A stretch of DNA of 64,000 nt. It comes from Rhodosporidiobolus odoratus (lineage: Eukaryota; Basidiomycota; Microbotryomycetes; Sporidiobolales; Sporidiobolaceae). Below are positions 31,456 to 43,000 of the stretch, piece by piece. The stretch lies in NCBI GenBank assembly GCA_034387635.1, contig JAOANU010000002.1:1550001-1614000 (forward strand), in the 5' to 3' direction. The notes under the pieces were generated by a model. That model did not search any database. It was given only the letters and a program-made list of their open reading frames with translations, and was not told the DNA's origin. Position 1 is the stretch's first letter, and each line of letters opens with the position of its first letter. Made by a program: the position numbers and the translations under genes.

Positions 31456-32911
31456 TCAGAAAGTCTGCCACCTCAGCATCTATTTCATCGCCAATGTCAG
31501 CTGGTCATTACGACGAAGACGCGAAGGGGGAGGTGGGCGCATGGTGAGGAATACACGCACCTTCGCCACCCCCCATCCTCCTGCCCCCACTACTCCCAAC
31601 ATCACGGTCTGCAGCACCGCGATCGCCACCTGGATCTTGAACTCGACATCCCAAAAGCCTGCGATGATCTCGCCTGCTTTGGCGCAACGAGAAAGTAGAA
31701 GCGAGTGGAACAGGTCGTGGTAATGCGTGAGGGAGACGGGGGAGGCGATGGCTGCGGGGAAGCGAACGGGCGATGCCGAGGTCGTTAGTGTCGAGGGTAG
31801 TGAATACAAAAGAGGCAGAGAAGGCAGGAGGTAGAGCGAGTAGAACGCCCCAACCGACCAATACGAGCCTCAAAACCGTTACCGCAACAAGGTGAGGAAC
31901 GCTTCCGTTCCATACGCCCAGCACCGCGATACCGACGAGCCATAGCTCAAATAAGATAAGCAGGAGGGACACGAGGGAAAGGCGGTGAAGGAAGAGGAGT
32001 GGGCGAGCCTATTCGGAGAGGCAACGAGAAGGTGAAGTTGGGAAGGTCAGTTTTCTCGAACAGCATTTTGATCGAGGGAATGGTCGATAGGCGAATGTGC
32101 ACAGAGGAGAGATCACGACGTACCATCGCCCCCGTACATTGTGTTGAAACGACCAGCGTTTGACCATCAACGTCCTCAACGCCCAGAACCTGGAAAAGGT
32201 CATTGGCTCCTCCTTGCCCAGTCCCTGCAGAGGTACTCGTGTCGTTTCCTCCACCGTTCAAGTATGAAGAGCCGGAGGAGCGTTCATCATCGATGGATCC
32301 CCAGTCGTTGACGTGTCGTTTTCTCCTACTTCTACCAGTTAGTTCCTCGTCGTCGGCGTCGTCGCCGTCTTCGGATGAAGCAGCCGAGGGCGAGTCGATG
32401 CCGACATCGACATCGACTGGACCTTCTTGCCCTAAGTCTGTGACCTCTGTCTCTGGGTCGTCGAGGTCCTGATCGTCTTGCACTGCGACAACAACGGGTA
32501 TGGCGGTCTGAGCGGATGGAGCTGCGGTTGACGTCGCGGGCGCAGGAGTCGCACGGGTGGTCAAGAGACTGAACACGGTGCTGGTAGACGACGCTGAATC
32601 GGGCAAAGAGGAGGCTGGAGAGGAAAAGGGAAGAGTCGACGTAGTTGAAGTGAGGGACGCTTGATCCAACTCAGGCTGCACAAACCCCGTGTAACTGATC
32701 AGCTCAGCTGGTCAAAGCGCTGAGTGAGCGTACGTACCGCCTGCGCCTTGATGCCCTGCTGGGGAGCCCGCTGAATCCTCCGCAAGACTTGTTCCCCTCT
32801 CGTCGCCCCTTTGCCCACCTCGCCCAGCAGCAAACAGAGTACCACACACCCGAGAGTAATGCATAGGAGGTACAGACAAACAGAGAGAGGACGGAAGGGG
32901 TCTAGCATCAT
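31456..32911 (-). CDS. Multi-spanning membrane protein, 5' portion of a TE-split gene
   Basis: Not recognised. The start is ATG at 32909-32911; exon 1 (32738-32911) encodes a signal-anchor-like helix (VCLYLLCITLGCVVLCLLLG). Exon 2 (from 32675) is Ser/Thr/Asp-rich and disordered, with RSRRKRHVNDWGSIDDE, then a conserved-looking DLFQVLGVEDVDGQTLVVST. Later exons carry membrane segments VSLLLILFELWLVGIAVLGV, LVAVTVLRLVLVGWGVLLAL and VAIAVLQTVMLGVVGAGGWG. One intron has the branch-like CACTAAC. After GVAK a donor GTGCGT leads to an acceptor GAAATAG; reading on gives MLRWQTF and TGA (31456-31458). Alternatively the 8-nt ATGCTGAG is a microexon whose phase joins exactly to the exon at 24633, across the retrotransposon. 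Confidence 0.6.
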
Positions 32912-33314
32912 ACGGACGAATGGGAGGAAGGGGTTGTGAAGGAGGAAGAGGAAGGAGTGACGACCAGCGCCGACTCTACCCGAGGCAGCTGAGCGGTGGG
33001 AGAAAGACTATATCAAGCGACTGAGTTTACCATCGACGAGATCCCGAAACCGCACGCTGAGCGAGGGAGACCTGGGGAGAGAACCACTCGACAGCCAAAC
33101 TTGACAAGACCGCAAAGCATGAACAGACGGATCTCCAACAGCTTGCTTGCAGAGGCTGGATACCTTGTCGCCCATCTTATTCCGGAAAGAGCCCTTTCAA
33201 GGCATCCCATACCTCGGGCCCCCTTTGTCTTTTCCTTCTGCTTCCTCTTGTCCCTCCGCCCTTCCCCAACTCCGTCGCCCCGTTCGGTCTGTCCCCCTTC
33301 TAACCCTACTCTCA
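32912..33314. other. Intergenic, promoter of the membrane-protein gene
   Basis: About 400 bp between the start of the TE-split gene and the stop of the UPS-family gene. An open frame in phase with the start codon (HNPFLPFVR before MMLD) leaves a small chance of an upstream exon. Nothing else was recognised. Confidence 0.4.
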
Positions 33315-34239
33315 TCACTCCCCTCCATCCTCCTCCTCAATCGCCCGCCACAGTTTCCCACTGATCCACTCCAACGCCGCCCTCCCCCCTTGCGCATTCT
33401 CCTCAAACCTCCCCTTCGAATACTCCTCCACCTTCTTCCCCCCAGCTCGTTGAAACACCGTCGAGGCCTCGGGCAAGCTTTCAGGTGGGGTAGATGAAGG
33501 AGAAGAAGTACATTGAGTAGGGGGGTAGGGAAATGCGGCCATGAGTCCGCAGGAAAAGATTAAAGCGGATTGGGAGAAGAGGGTTGTGGAAGGCATGGTT
33601 GGATGGGAGAGAGGGTGGTCGGTGTCTTTGGCTTGGGGGTAGGAGCCTAGTCCTTCCTCCTCCTCATCTGCTCCTGCTCCTTCTCCTTCACCTTCTACCC
33701 CTCGCAACGACCCGCCAGCAAGTCCCGGTGCGAGTTGTCTCCTTGTCGGTTTTGGTAAATGTGGCCAAGGATGAGGGAGGTACGAGATGGATTCTCGACA
33801 TTGTAGTAGAGACGAAAGGGAGAGGTTCGTAGAGGCCATGAGGAGTTTTGGAGGTTCGGCTAGAGAGGTTGAGGGGGTTTCTGGGGGAAGAGGGGGATGA
33901 GGTGGAGGGAGGGAGGAGGGGACTAGGAAGGAGATTTCCCGGGCGTAGGTAATGTCGGGGGCGCCGAGTAGCTATGGGGGGGTCAGAATGTCAGACAGAG
34001 GGAGTGAAGGAGGGCGAGGAAAACCCGCAACTTACCCGTCTCACCCATCTCGGACTATCCTGCTGAATACCCAGGATCCTCTCACTCCTCAGTGTCCCGT
34101 CCTCTAGAAACCGCCGGTCGACCACATCAACGCTGACGACGTGAGGCGCGAGCGGATTGGGATACTTGTTCATGACGGCGTAGACCTGGGCGGGCCAAGG
34201 GAAGTTGAAAGGAAACGAAGTGGTGAAGAGCTGGACCAT
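33315..34239 (-). CDS. UPS2: PRELI/MSF1-domain phospholipid transfer protein (Ups2/SLMO type)
   Basis: Intermembrane-space protein that, with Mdm35/TRIAP1, moves phosphatidylserine or phosphatidic acid between mitochondrial membranes (family knowledge). The start at 34237-34239 gives MVQLFTTSFPFNFPWPAQVY, then the family block AVMNKYPNPLAPHVVSVDVV, LRSERILGIQQDSPRWVRR and, after one intron, LLGAPDITYAREISFLV. MASTNLSLSSLLQCRESISY resembles the STNIS...ER(L/S)IY segment of SLMO2/Ups2. An acidic low-complexity insertion (EGEGEGAGADEEEEGLG) lies before the last strands. The C-terminal helix, GGRAALEWISGKLWRAIEEE, matches SLMO rather than Ups1. Two exons. Assignment to Ups2/3 rather than Ups1 is likely but not certain. 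Confidence 0.88.
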
Positions 34240-34918
34240 TGTCGCGTTCTTGTCGTTTTGACAGCGGAAGGGAGGGCGAAATCGAGACCGGAGAAATGTG
34301 AGGGGTGTCCGAAGAGGCAGACGGCAAATTGGCGTTGGTAGCGGCTTCAAGCGGGCTGTTGGGGGTTGCGGTCGCTCAATAGCTCTTCTTGCGCAACTAA
34401 AGTCGGTCTATCGAATGCTCAGCTGTTGCGGGCGTGTCGGAGGTGGATGAGGTGCCGAGGCTAAAGGCGCTCGAGAGATGGCGTTGACGACTGATGTGCG
34501 GCTGATGACGGTGACAGCTGGCGTGTTAGATGAGTCGGTAGCCGCAGTCTATTTGGCTCGAAGTCTAGCCAGGTGGGTGAATGAAAAAGCCGGAAACAAG
34601 GAATCCGGCAAAGGCTCGGCCGCTTGTCAGACTCTACGAGAACAAGCGGTTAAACTTCTGCACCGCCTGGCGACCCGGGACCGGTCCACTGCTTGGAGCG
34701 CGTGGATACGGTGCCCAGCGCAGAAAGCGAGGACATCGGGAGAGAGCGAAGAAATGGAGAAAAAACGGCAGAGGTTTTACAGAATACATCAGCACCATCG
34801 CTACCAGGTGAACTGCCTCCCTTGACACATATACGGCTGCCTGATCCGCCAGCCGTCTCTTCTCCTTTCGCCCCTATCTCACCTTCCAGATGTCACGTTC
34901 TCCTATCCAACCTCGTCT
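34240..34918. other. Intergenic, no gene seen
   Basis: Upstream region of the UPS-family gene and 3' flank of the mL43 gene. A 115-codon plus-strand frame (34478-34825) has no recognisable content. Confidence 0.45.
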
Positions 34919-35406
34919 TCATTCATGGAAAGCGCTCCAAACTCCCCTCACGCTCTCCGTCGTACTGCTCACTCCCGGTCTCCTGATTTCGGTAATCTTG
35001 GCCCCTGACGAGTCGAGCAATAGTTGGGCTTTAGAGAGGATGGAAGAAGGCGGTAGGGAGCGGAGAGAGATTTCTTTCGTTCTACCGTTGGCTGCGTAGC
35101 GTACCACAGGTCAGCTCGATAACGATGACACGGATGAAAAGCAACGAGCGGAAGCGTACCGTAAACTCCCCTCAACAAGGGATGTCTCCCACCCTCTCTC
35201 CGTTCAACCACCATTTCGACTCCGGGGTACTTCCTCGCGAGGTCGACCACCATGCCCGAGTCGAGGAATTGACGGGTCCCTCGTGCGGATCCAGCGGTTT
35301 CAGAGTAGGAGAGGACGAGTCTGGTGCAGCTTAGAGGGAAGGCGGAGGAGGTTGAACCGGGGGTCGAGGGGGAGAGGAGCGAGCGACGGAGGAGGGTGCT
35401 GGCCAT
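34919..35406 (-). CDS. MRPL51: Mitochondrial large ribosomal subunit protein mL43 (MRPL51 of yeast)
   Basis: Thioredoxin-fold L51/S25/CI-B8 domain protein of the mitochondrial large ribosomal subunit (family knowledge). The start at 35404-35406 gives MASTLLRRSLLSPSTPGSTS, an Arg/Ser-rich leader. The domain reads LSCTRLVLSYSETAGSARGT, RQFLDSGMVVDLARKYPGVE and VVERREGGRHPLLRGVY, then after one intron ANGRTKEISLRSL. The C-terminal helix ends RGVWSAFHE (stop at 34919). The conserved RGxRxFL and HP(L/V)LxxxY patterns are present. Length of about 140 residues is usual for the family. Two exons. Confidence 0.92.
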
Positions 35407-35854
35407 GTTTGCGTCACTTCCGGCGAGTCTTCCGTGTATACTGTAGGGTTGTGTGCCGTTTGATAGTGGAAACAGATAGATGAGGATTCTCTGCCGGCGA
35501 AAGGTTGGTTCCGAAGAGCCAAGTCAGCGTATACACAAACGGCTCAAGAACGCTTGCATGCAGCCGACCAGATGCAGCATACGATAGCACAAGTGCGCTA
35601 TCGCGACGGCTAGATTTCTTCGCCCGGGAACGCTTCACCGGGAAACAGTATCAATATGCAGGATTGGAGGCAACAAACCGAGAGCAGAATGCAAAGCGAG
35701 TCTGCTACTGAGAACTACGACAAGCGAGAGCGAGGAAAACCTACAAAGAAAGATGACAAGAGAGAGAAAGTGAGGATGAGAAGGTAGAAGTGAAAAACAT
35801 GATTCGTCCTCTCGCTCATCTCGTCGCAAACCGCGCCCGTTTACTCATTTCACC
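35407..35854. other. Intergenic, no gene seen
   Basis: mL43 promoter and 3' flank of the next minus-strand gene. Nothing recognised. Confidence 0.4.
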
Positions 35855-37190
35855 TCAGCCTTTGTCTGACACGGCGTCTCTCTCGCGGCTGACGGAAGCG
35901 CTTTGCCCGTCGGGCTTCAGAAGCCGAACATGGCTAAAGCAGAGCGAAGAAAGGTGATTGGGGTCGACGTAGGCGTTGACTGACGAAGAGTCGGGCGTAG
36001 CGGAGCGTGTGGGAGAGGGTGCGCGATGAACACTGCGTCCGCGCGAGTGGACGGCGGTACCTGCGGTACGAGGAACTGCAGTCGAGTAGTGTTGACGGTT
36101 TTCGTTTGAGGTAGGGAGATCACTGTGGACACCGCTGGTGGGCAGGGAAGACGAGAGGGAGGACGTGTGGCCAAAGGGCGGGGACGAGCAGGGAGAATCA
36201 CGCCGAGCAGGCGAAAGATCTGCATGGCGAGAAGACGTGAGGAATAAGTATTTTTCGCCCCAAGGAACACCGCTATTCAGCGTGCCTGCGAGTCTCGCTG
36301 AATCCGGACGTTCTTGCTCGCTGTGCTCATTGTCGCCCCGAGCAAGCCTGGGTAAGTCATTGCTGGCAACGAGCTGACCCGGACTAGCCGCCTCCATTGC
36401 GTCCCACACGGTTTCTTTATTGATACCACTTAGTATCGCCTCTTTGACGCATCTGACCCAGAGGATGGCGAGTACTGTACGCGGAGAAGTGTAAGGGAAG
36501 GACAGTGGGAAAGCGTGAGAACAAAAAGAAAAGGATCTAACGCACGTCCGCCTTTCACGTAGAGTGCCTGCTTCTTTTCCCGTTCCTTCGCAGCGATCTC
36601 AGCATCCGATTCACTATCATTTGGTGGTCCCGCCTGGTCTTTGCGGGCGGCCAGCAGCCGCAGTGCGACGCTGACACGGTGTGCCTCGAGGGCCGCCTCG
36701 TCCCACTACGGTTGCGCATTCCAGTACCGCGAGAAGACTTCGGGAGGACAGAGTGATGGTGGATTGCGCCTCAGAAGGGGCTCGAGAAGGGCAAGATCAG
36801 CAGCGGTGAGAATGGTTGGGTCGTAAATTGTGTCGAGGTTGATGAGGTTGGAGAGGCGAGATCCGTCATACTAGCGCGGCGGGTGAGCGGAAGGGTGTAA
36901 GTAGGCGGTCTCAAGTCTGTGCGTGTAAGCTGGGAGCGATTGCAGATGCGTGAACAGCCAAGGCTGCCGGCGAAGAAGAAGTTGAGCGAGCGAGCGAGGC
37001 GGCCGGGTTCCCAAGGCGTTCGACAGGCGGTGCGGGAGAAGGGCGGAGCTGACGGCCGCTTGTATTGGTATGAGCCGCCTAAAGCCACTGTACACGCACT
37101 GTATGTCGTCGGAAACAAGTCCTCGCCTCCGCCGTCAATCGAAGAGAAGTTAAAGATGGCTTCAACTGCCAGTGAGTTGCTCGGCAGCAC
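35855..37190 (-). pseudogene. Unknown gene with an internal in-frame TAG
   Basis: Not recognised. One exon (from 36870 down to 36546) reads YDGSRLSNLINLDTIYDPTI, LTAADLALLEPLLRRN, PEVFSRYWNAQP, then TAG (36706-36708). In the same frame it continues WDEAALEAHRVSVALRLLAA and AEIAAKEREKKQALYVKGG to a GTGCGT donor. The next exon (from 36474) joins in phase: LAILWVRCVKEAILSGINKE, TVWDAMEAASPGQLVASNDL, then a Ser-rich tail ending at 35855. Coding character is the same on both sides of the TAG, and no intron of normal size removes it. A first exon may begin at 37190 (MLPSNSLAVEAIFNFSS). It could be a recent pseudogene, a sequencing error, or readthrough. It is divergent from the gene at 37389 across about 200 bp. 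Confidence 0.5.
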
Positions 37191-37388
37191 GTGAACGGCT
37201 CAAACACCCTCTGAACCACGTCGCATTCAGTAACGGCGTAATCCAGCACCAATCTGGACTCGCCGCAAGTCCCGGTCCCCGTTCCCTTCTCGCCCCCCCT
37301 TCGGCTCACATTTCCCTTCTGCAGCCCTACTCAAGACGAGATAAGCAGCGCGTACAACCAGCGCGAACGAATCAGCGAGTGTAAAAGC
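37191..37388. promoter_or_regulatory. Divergent promoter, duplicated at 18385-18510
   Basis: Short region between two divergent genes. Its right part (37290-37388) plus the start codon is the segment copied near 18.4 kb. That is the reason to regard it as a unit. Confidence 0.5.
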
Positions 37389-39559
37389 ATGACCTCGACC
37401 GGGACCGGTACCGCCAGAGCCAATGCCAATGCCAATGGTGGACAAACGTCCCCGATGATATTGACCCAAACAGACCTGCAGAAACTGAAAGTGGTCGTTC
37501 AAATGTACGTCTCAAGTCGCCTTATCCATCTACTACCATTCTTGAGCACCGTGTTGACTTCGCCCGTCTCTTTCACCTGGGGTGATTCCGCAACACGCTT
37601 CTTTTTTCCATGGCGCGTCTTCACTATCATGCGCAGACTCGCCCCGAAGATGGTGCTCGAGCAGCAGCTCAACGTACCGGGATGGGAGGGGAAAACGCTC
37701 ATGGATGTGCTGGCGGGAGGGGAGGGAAAAGTCGAGATTCCTGTATTGCGGGTTCGTTCTTTTCTTCCTCTACCTTAGCCCTTACACCCTGCCAGCCTTG
37801 GACCCTGACCTGACGATTCGCTTCCACCAACGACTCATTCTCATTCCCATCCTTGCTCTGCATGCCGTCGTCACTTCGCCCGTGATACAGGCCGCAGTCA
37901 ACGAAGCTTCGACCTCTGCCCTTCTCTCTTCCACCATGATGGTCTTCGACTCTGCCTCGTCCAGTGAAGCATCAGCCAAGTTGCTGAACGAGATCGACGA
38001 GTTCCAGAAGACAGTTCTGGGTGTTCTGGAGGAGCTGGAGGGGAGAGAAGGGAGGCAAGGGGAAAGGGGGGTAAAGCGGGAGGGGGAAGACGGTACGTCT
38101 TTCTCTTTGCCTTGCCCAGTTTTTCCGCCGCCGCAACACGCCACATACTGAGCACGGGTGTTTTTGCTCGCGCCGACAGACGGGACTACCGCGAGTCAAC
38201 CTGCGCCGCCGACAAAGATGAAGAAGTACATGCTTCACCGATCACTCGCATCTGGCGTCGATCTGTTTACGAGCGCTGCCATCTTGTCTGAATCAGACTT
38301 GGCGGAACTTTCGGCAAGTACGCGCTGTTCTCGCTTTATTGTCTTCCTTTTTCTCGTTCCCTCGTCCTCATTGCCCCTCTTGTGACCACCGACCTTCCCT
38401 CTGCGCTTCCTTCTATCCTACGTAACATTCTCCTGACGTCCCCTCTTCCTCTACACAGCGACCGACACGGACCTCATCTCCGTCCTCCCTCCCCTCCCGT
38501 CCTCTGCCTCAGCATCCACCGCCCCCTCTCCCTCCCTTCTCGATTCGACACCCACACTCGGCTCAATTCTCCCACCACCCTCTTCAGCCCTCCTCTCCGG
38601 CTCGATCGCCAACACAGGCCCTCTAGTACTCTACGGCCTCGCACCCGGTCAGACCCAACCCAACCCACCAACAGATGAAGAAAGAGGGGACACGAGGATG
38701 CTCTACTACGGCCCTTATAGCAGTTTCGCACCTTCGTTTGATTCGACCGGCTCGAGTTTGAGTAGCCGCCCCGACAGCGCGGGAAGAAGAGGAGGGTACT
38801 CGAAGAGTGCCGAGGCGTGTTTGGGGAGAGGACGAAGGGCGAGGTGGACTGCTTCGGCTTTATCTACTTTGGAGTCTCTCCAGTCTGCGCGATCGACGTC
38901 GACGTCAGAGAAGGAGTTCGAGTTCGAAGAGGACGAGAAGGAGGTTTTGAGGGACTTGGGAATGGATGTCGAGGTTCTGAGGGAGAGGGTTAGGGAGGAA
39001 GAAGGGACTTGGAAGAGGTTAGGAGGGGTTAGTCGAATGGTTGAGAGGGTGGGAGTAAGGCAGAGAGCGAGGGTCGAGCAAGAGGGTTCGGCCGAAGATG
39101 GGAAACCGGAGGTAGGGGAAGGGGAAAGGGAAGATGGTACGTTCATCCTCTCGCACCTGTTTCAGCGCTTATCTGTGCATTTCGATCTTTCGGTGCCTCT
39201 TTGCGCTTCTTGCTTGATTCCGTACATACCTGCGCGATCCGTGCTGACTCGTCTGCGCTTATCCTTTCCTTTTCGTCACCGCACCCGCAGCTTCTCTCCT
39301 CCTCTCCCACCTTTCCTCCCTCCTTGCCTCCCATTCCTCCCATTCCCTCTCACAAGCCTCTACCTCCTCTCCTGCCTCACGCACCCGCCTAGTTCCTCCA
39401 CCCGGAGTGTTCCGCACCCTCACCCCCCTCTACATGGCTGCTGCCGCTCGGGAGTCGGTGTATGGAGGGACAGGGTCCGAGGTCAATCATAGAGCCGTCA
39501 GAGAGGGGGTGTTGACCGGTGCGGGAGGTGCGGTAGGGGAGGGTGGTATGAGCGCGTAG
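37389..39559 (+). CDS. Hypothetical protein, conserved-looking, unknown function
   Basis: Not recognised. The start is ATG at 37389 (MTSTGTGTARANANANGGQ), then MILTQTDLQKLKVVVQ and a GTACGT donor. Likely following exons: LEHRVDFARLFHL, LAPKMVLEQQLNVPGWEGKT with LMDVLAGGEGKVEIPVLR, AAVNEASTSALLSSTMMVFD followed by a helical LLNEIDEFQKTVLGVLEELE, and KMKKYMLHRSLASGVDLFTS with AAILSESDLAELS. A long exon then carries GPLVLYGLAPG, MLYYGPYSSFAPSFDSTGSS and a charged helical region. The last exon, RLVPPPGVFRTLTPLYMAAA, ends EGGMSA and TAG (39557-39559). There are about seven exons and no signal peptide or membrane helix. A nuclear or scaffold role would be a guess. Confidence 0.7.
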
Positions 39560-40013
39560 GAAGAGGAGAGGACGTAGGAGGGGGAGGGAAGGATAGTGCG
39601 AATGGAGGGCGACATATTTTCTTCTCTCGTATTCCTCTTCTCGCCGTCTCGTCTCGCATGGGGCGCAGAGTTGCGGTTTGTCGCAGCTTGGACGAACCGC
39701 TGGCGGCTAGCCACGTAGCGAGGTAGGTCAAGGCAGCTGCTTTCAACCTCTTTCTTTTCCTTGTTTCGCCTTTTCAGTCTTACCTGCACGCCGGACGGAA
39801 TTTGGGTTGAGTCTTCCGATACAGTGGTTGTTTGTGAGCAGCTTCCTGTACGTCACGGCTGAGGGACTCGAATGTCAATCGACTGAATGTCAATATCCAA
39901 GTTGACTTCTCTGACGCGTGTGCTAATCTTTTTTCTTCTTGACCTTCTCTTTCTTCTCACTTCTCACTTCTCCTTCATCACATCCAGCACACACGTCCGA
40001 TATCGAACCACGA
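39560..40013. promoter_or_regulatory. Argonaute upstream region
   Basis: About 450 bp upstream of the Argonaute start, with a pyrimidine-rich leader (CTTCTCACTTCTCACTTCTC) just before the ATG. No TATA box was recognised. Confidence 0.4.
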
Positions 40014-43000
40014 ATGAGCTGCAACAACCAAAGCTACGCCAACGGTGGTTACGGCGGCGGAAATGAGTACGGTGGTTCTCCTCCGCCTCAAGGTGGTTTC
40101 GGAGGAGGAAGAGGTGGAGGCGGAGGCGGGAACTACAGGGGCGGCGGTGGCAGTGGATTCGGAGGGCGCGGTGGAGGCGGAGGAGGTGGGAGGGGTGGAG
40201 GAAGGGGTCGTGGCAGAGGTGGATTTGGGGGAGGTGGCGGTGGAAGGAAGGAAGAAGGTATGTCTTCTACCCGTTCCCTGCGTCCTGTCCTTTGCCTTTT
40301 GTGTCACTCTAAGCTATACCTGATCCCTGCTGATTGCCTCCCTCTCGTGCTCTTCTTTTCTCGCCTTCTTTCCGCCGTTCGGTCACTTCTTCCTTCGCCG
40401 AGCAGATCACGATGCCCCGCCCGTCCAGCCCGCCACCGGTCCTATCGTCGAGCCAGACCGCGGCATGCTGGTAGGTGTCGGAGCCAGGATCACAAAGGCG
40501 GGAGGAAAAGATGTTGTCGAACCGGAAAAGAGGATCGGATTTGGAGAGTAAGCTCTCTCGCTTGCGTCTCGTTCCTTTGCGAGTGTTGTCGACGCCCTGT
40601 CGTCTGCACAGACTCGGTATCAGGACGGAGCTTTCGACCAACACGTTTGAGGTCACCATAAGCGAGAACTCCGTCGATTGGCACAAGTACGAGGTGCGTT
40701 GACCTTCTCATCCTACCACCTCGGTCTCTTCCGCTGCCCTGATACTCGTTTCTTGTTTGTACCCCAGGTCCTCATCACCGTGGACCCCCGTCCCCTTCCT
40801 CCCGGCGCCGCGCCTCGCCCTCCTCGTGACCCGCCAAAGTCAAAAACGCTTCTCCGTAACGTCTGGTCGGTGCTGGAGAGGAGGGAGGAGGAGGGGCGGT
40901 CGCAATACTTCGGCGAGGCGACAGTCGCTTATGATGGCGTGAGGGCGGCCTTCAGCAACAAGCAGTTGCCGGGCGGGGACCACATCGTCGTGCGTTCCTC
41001 CTTCGTCTCCCCTTCGTCATTGCCCCAGACCTTTTCTTCAATCGTACTAATTGTTCCTCCTCTTCAGATCTCCGGTATTCCCGCCCCTGACCGCCCCAAC
41101 CAGACGTTTACCGTCACCCTTTCAAACCCAATTTCCCTCTCTCTCGCCAACATTCGCGCCTACTACGGCAATCGCGGCATCGCGGACCAAGGTCAAGTTT
41201 CGGATATCCTCGCCGCCCTCAACTGCCTGTTCCACCACGGTCCCGCCGCTATTTTTCCGAGCACGCGCTCGGCCTTCTTCGTTACGGATGAGGGGGCAAG
41301 GGTGGTTGAAAGGTTGACCCAGGGCAGAGTGATGAGCTACAAGAGGGGGCTCGAAGGAGGGATTGAGCTCATTCGTATGTGCTAGCCCGTCTTTGCGGCT
41401 TTCTCGGAGACTCACAATTCTCCTCTCCTCCGTTCCATTGGCCTTCTCAAGGCGGTTACTTCCAGTACGCCTCGTTTCCCAATGTCTTTGGCGAGCCTCT
41501 GTTGACGGGTCTATGCCTGTACAGGTCGGTCCGTACCTGCCAGCGTGGCCTTCAGCTCAACTTGGACACCACCACCGTCGCTTTCCTTCGTCCCGGCTCG
41601 ATCATGACTTTTGCCGAGCAGTTCCTGAAGTTTCACGGGCGTCCTCGCGCCAACTTCCCGGACGCCCTTACGTCTCTCGATCAGCGGGACCTCATTCGCC
41701 TCAACCGTGCTTTGTCCAAGGTTATGGTGGAGGTTAGCAGGGGCTCCACGGCACCGAAGCTCAAGATGAAGGTGAGGGGTGGAGGGCTTATGATGGTTAG
41801 GCCGAGGGACATGACCTTTGACACGCCTGACGGAAAGACAAATGTCGAGGTGCGTGTTCCTCCTTGGTCACTTTGGCTTTCGACTTTTCTGCGGAAGAAG
41901 CGAGGTTGACCTTTTCTCCCCTCGCGCCGCCCGTCCCGACATCTCATCGATGCCTTCTCTCAGGACTACATGCAACAACACTTCAACATCCGACTCAACT
42001 ACCCGCAGCTTCCCTGCGTCGAGATCAAGCCGAACACTTACTACCCGATGGAGTTAATCTCCATCAATGAGGTGTGATCCTTGTCTTCAGCTTCCCTACA
42101 GATTTGCAGCTGATACTCCATGCCACACTGCTCAGGGCAACAAGCACAACAAGAAGTTACTCTCTGCTCAGCAGAATGACGCGTCGCCATTCCAGATTCT
42201 CAGGTCAGTCCGGTTCTGCATGTCGTAGGCATTTTCCTACGAAACTGACATTGTTGCTCGCCAGGCCTGCCGCACGTCTCGGATACATCATGGCAGCTCG
42301 TCAGCACATCAGTGCTGTCAGCGGGAGGCGGTCGGTTACTCCCCTTCTCCGCGTTTCCCTTCCCTCGTTTGTTCCCTTTCGTCGCTGACCCAATAACTGC
42401 TTCTTCAGCCTTAATAACTTTGGCGTTACGGTCTCCCCCCTCCGCAAGCGCATCTTCGGACGCATCCTTGCGCCTCCAACCATCGAATACATGGACCCCA
42501 ATCCCCCTGCTGGCCGTCCTCCCTTTGTCCCGGTCACGCCGCAAGATGGAGCGTGGATGATGCGCGGCAGGGGCGAACGGTTCCAACAGAAGTTTGCAAA
42601 GGGAGTGCAGTTGGCTAGCACGGCAGTGATTGTCAACGATCAGAGGGAGAAGGACTCGGCGATGGGTTTCTTGGACGCTTTGTTCAGGTCGGGGTCCGGA
42701 CTCGGTGCGTCCCGCTCGGCCTCTAGTCGCTTTCTCTCTTATGGCATGCTGTTCAATTGCCGAGCTAATCCATGCGCTTCTTCTGCGACCGCAGGCATGG
42801 AGATTCTCCTTCCAAGGTCGCACCCTTGCGGCGTCTTCTACATCAAGCGTCCGGGAGAGAGTGCAGAGAATACCGTGGACGCTGCGAGTCGCGAGTGTGA
42901 GCAGCAGACTGGTAGGAAGCCTCAGATCGTCTTCTGGTGCGCTTCTTCTGCCTCTTCTCTGCCTGGATTGACCTTCTCAGAACCGGGTGCTCCTTGTTCC

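Noticed and set aside
34478..34825. 115-codon frame on the plus strand
   Set aside because: No recognisable content, and no promoter or intron signals beyond chance.
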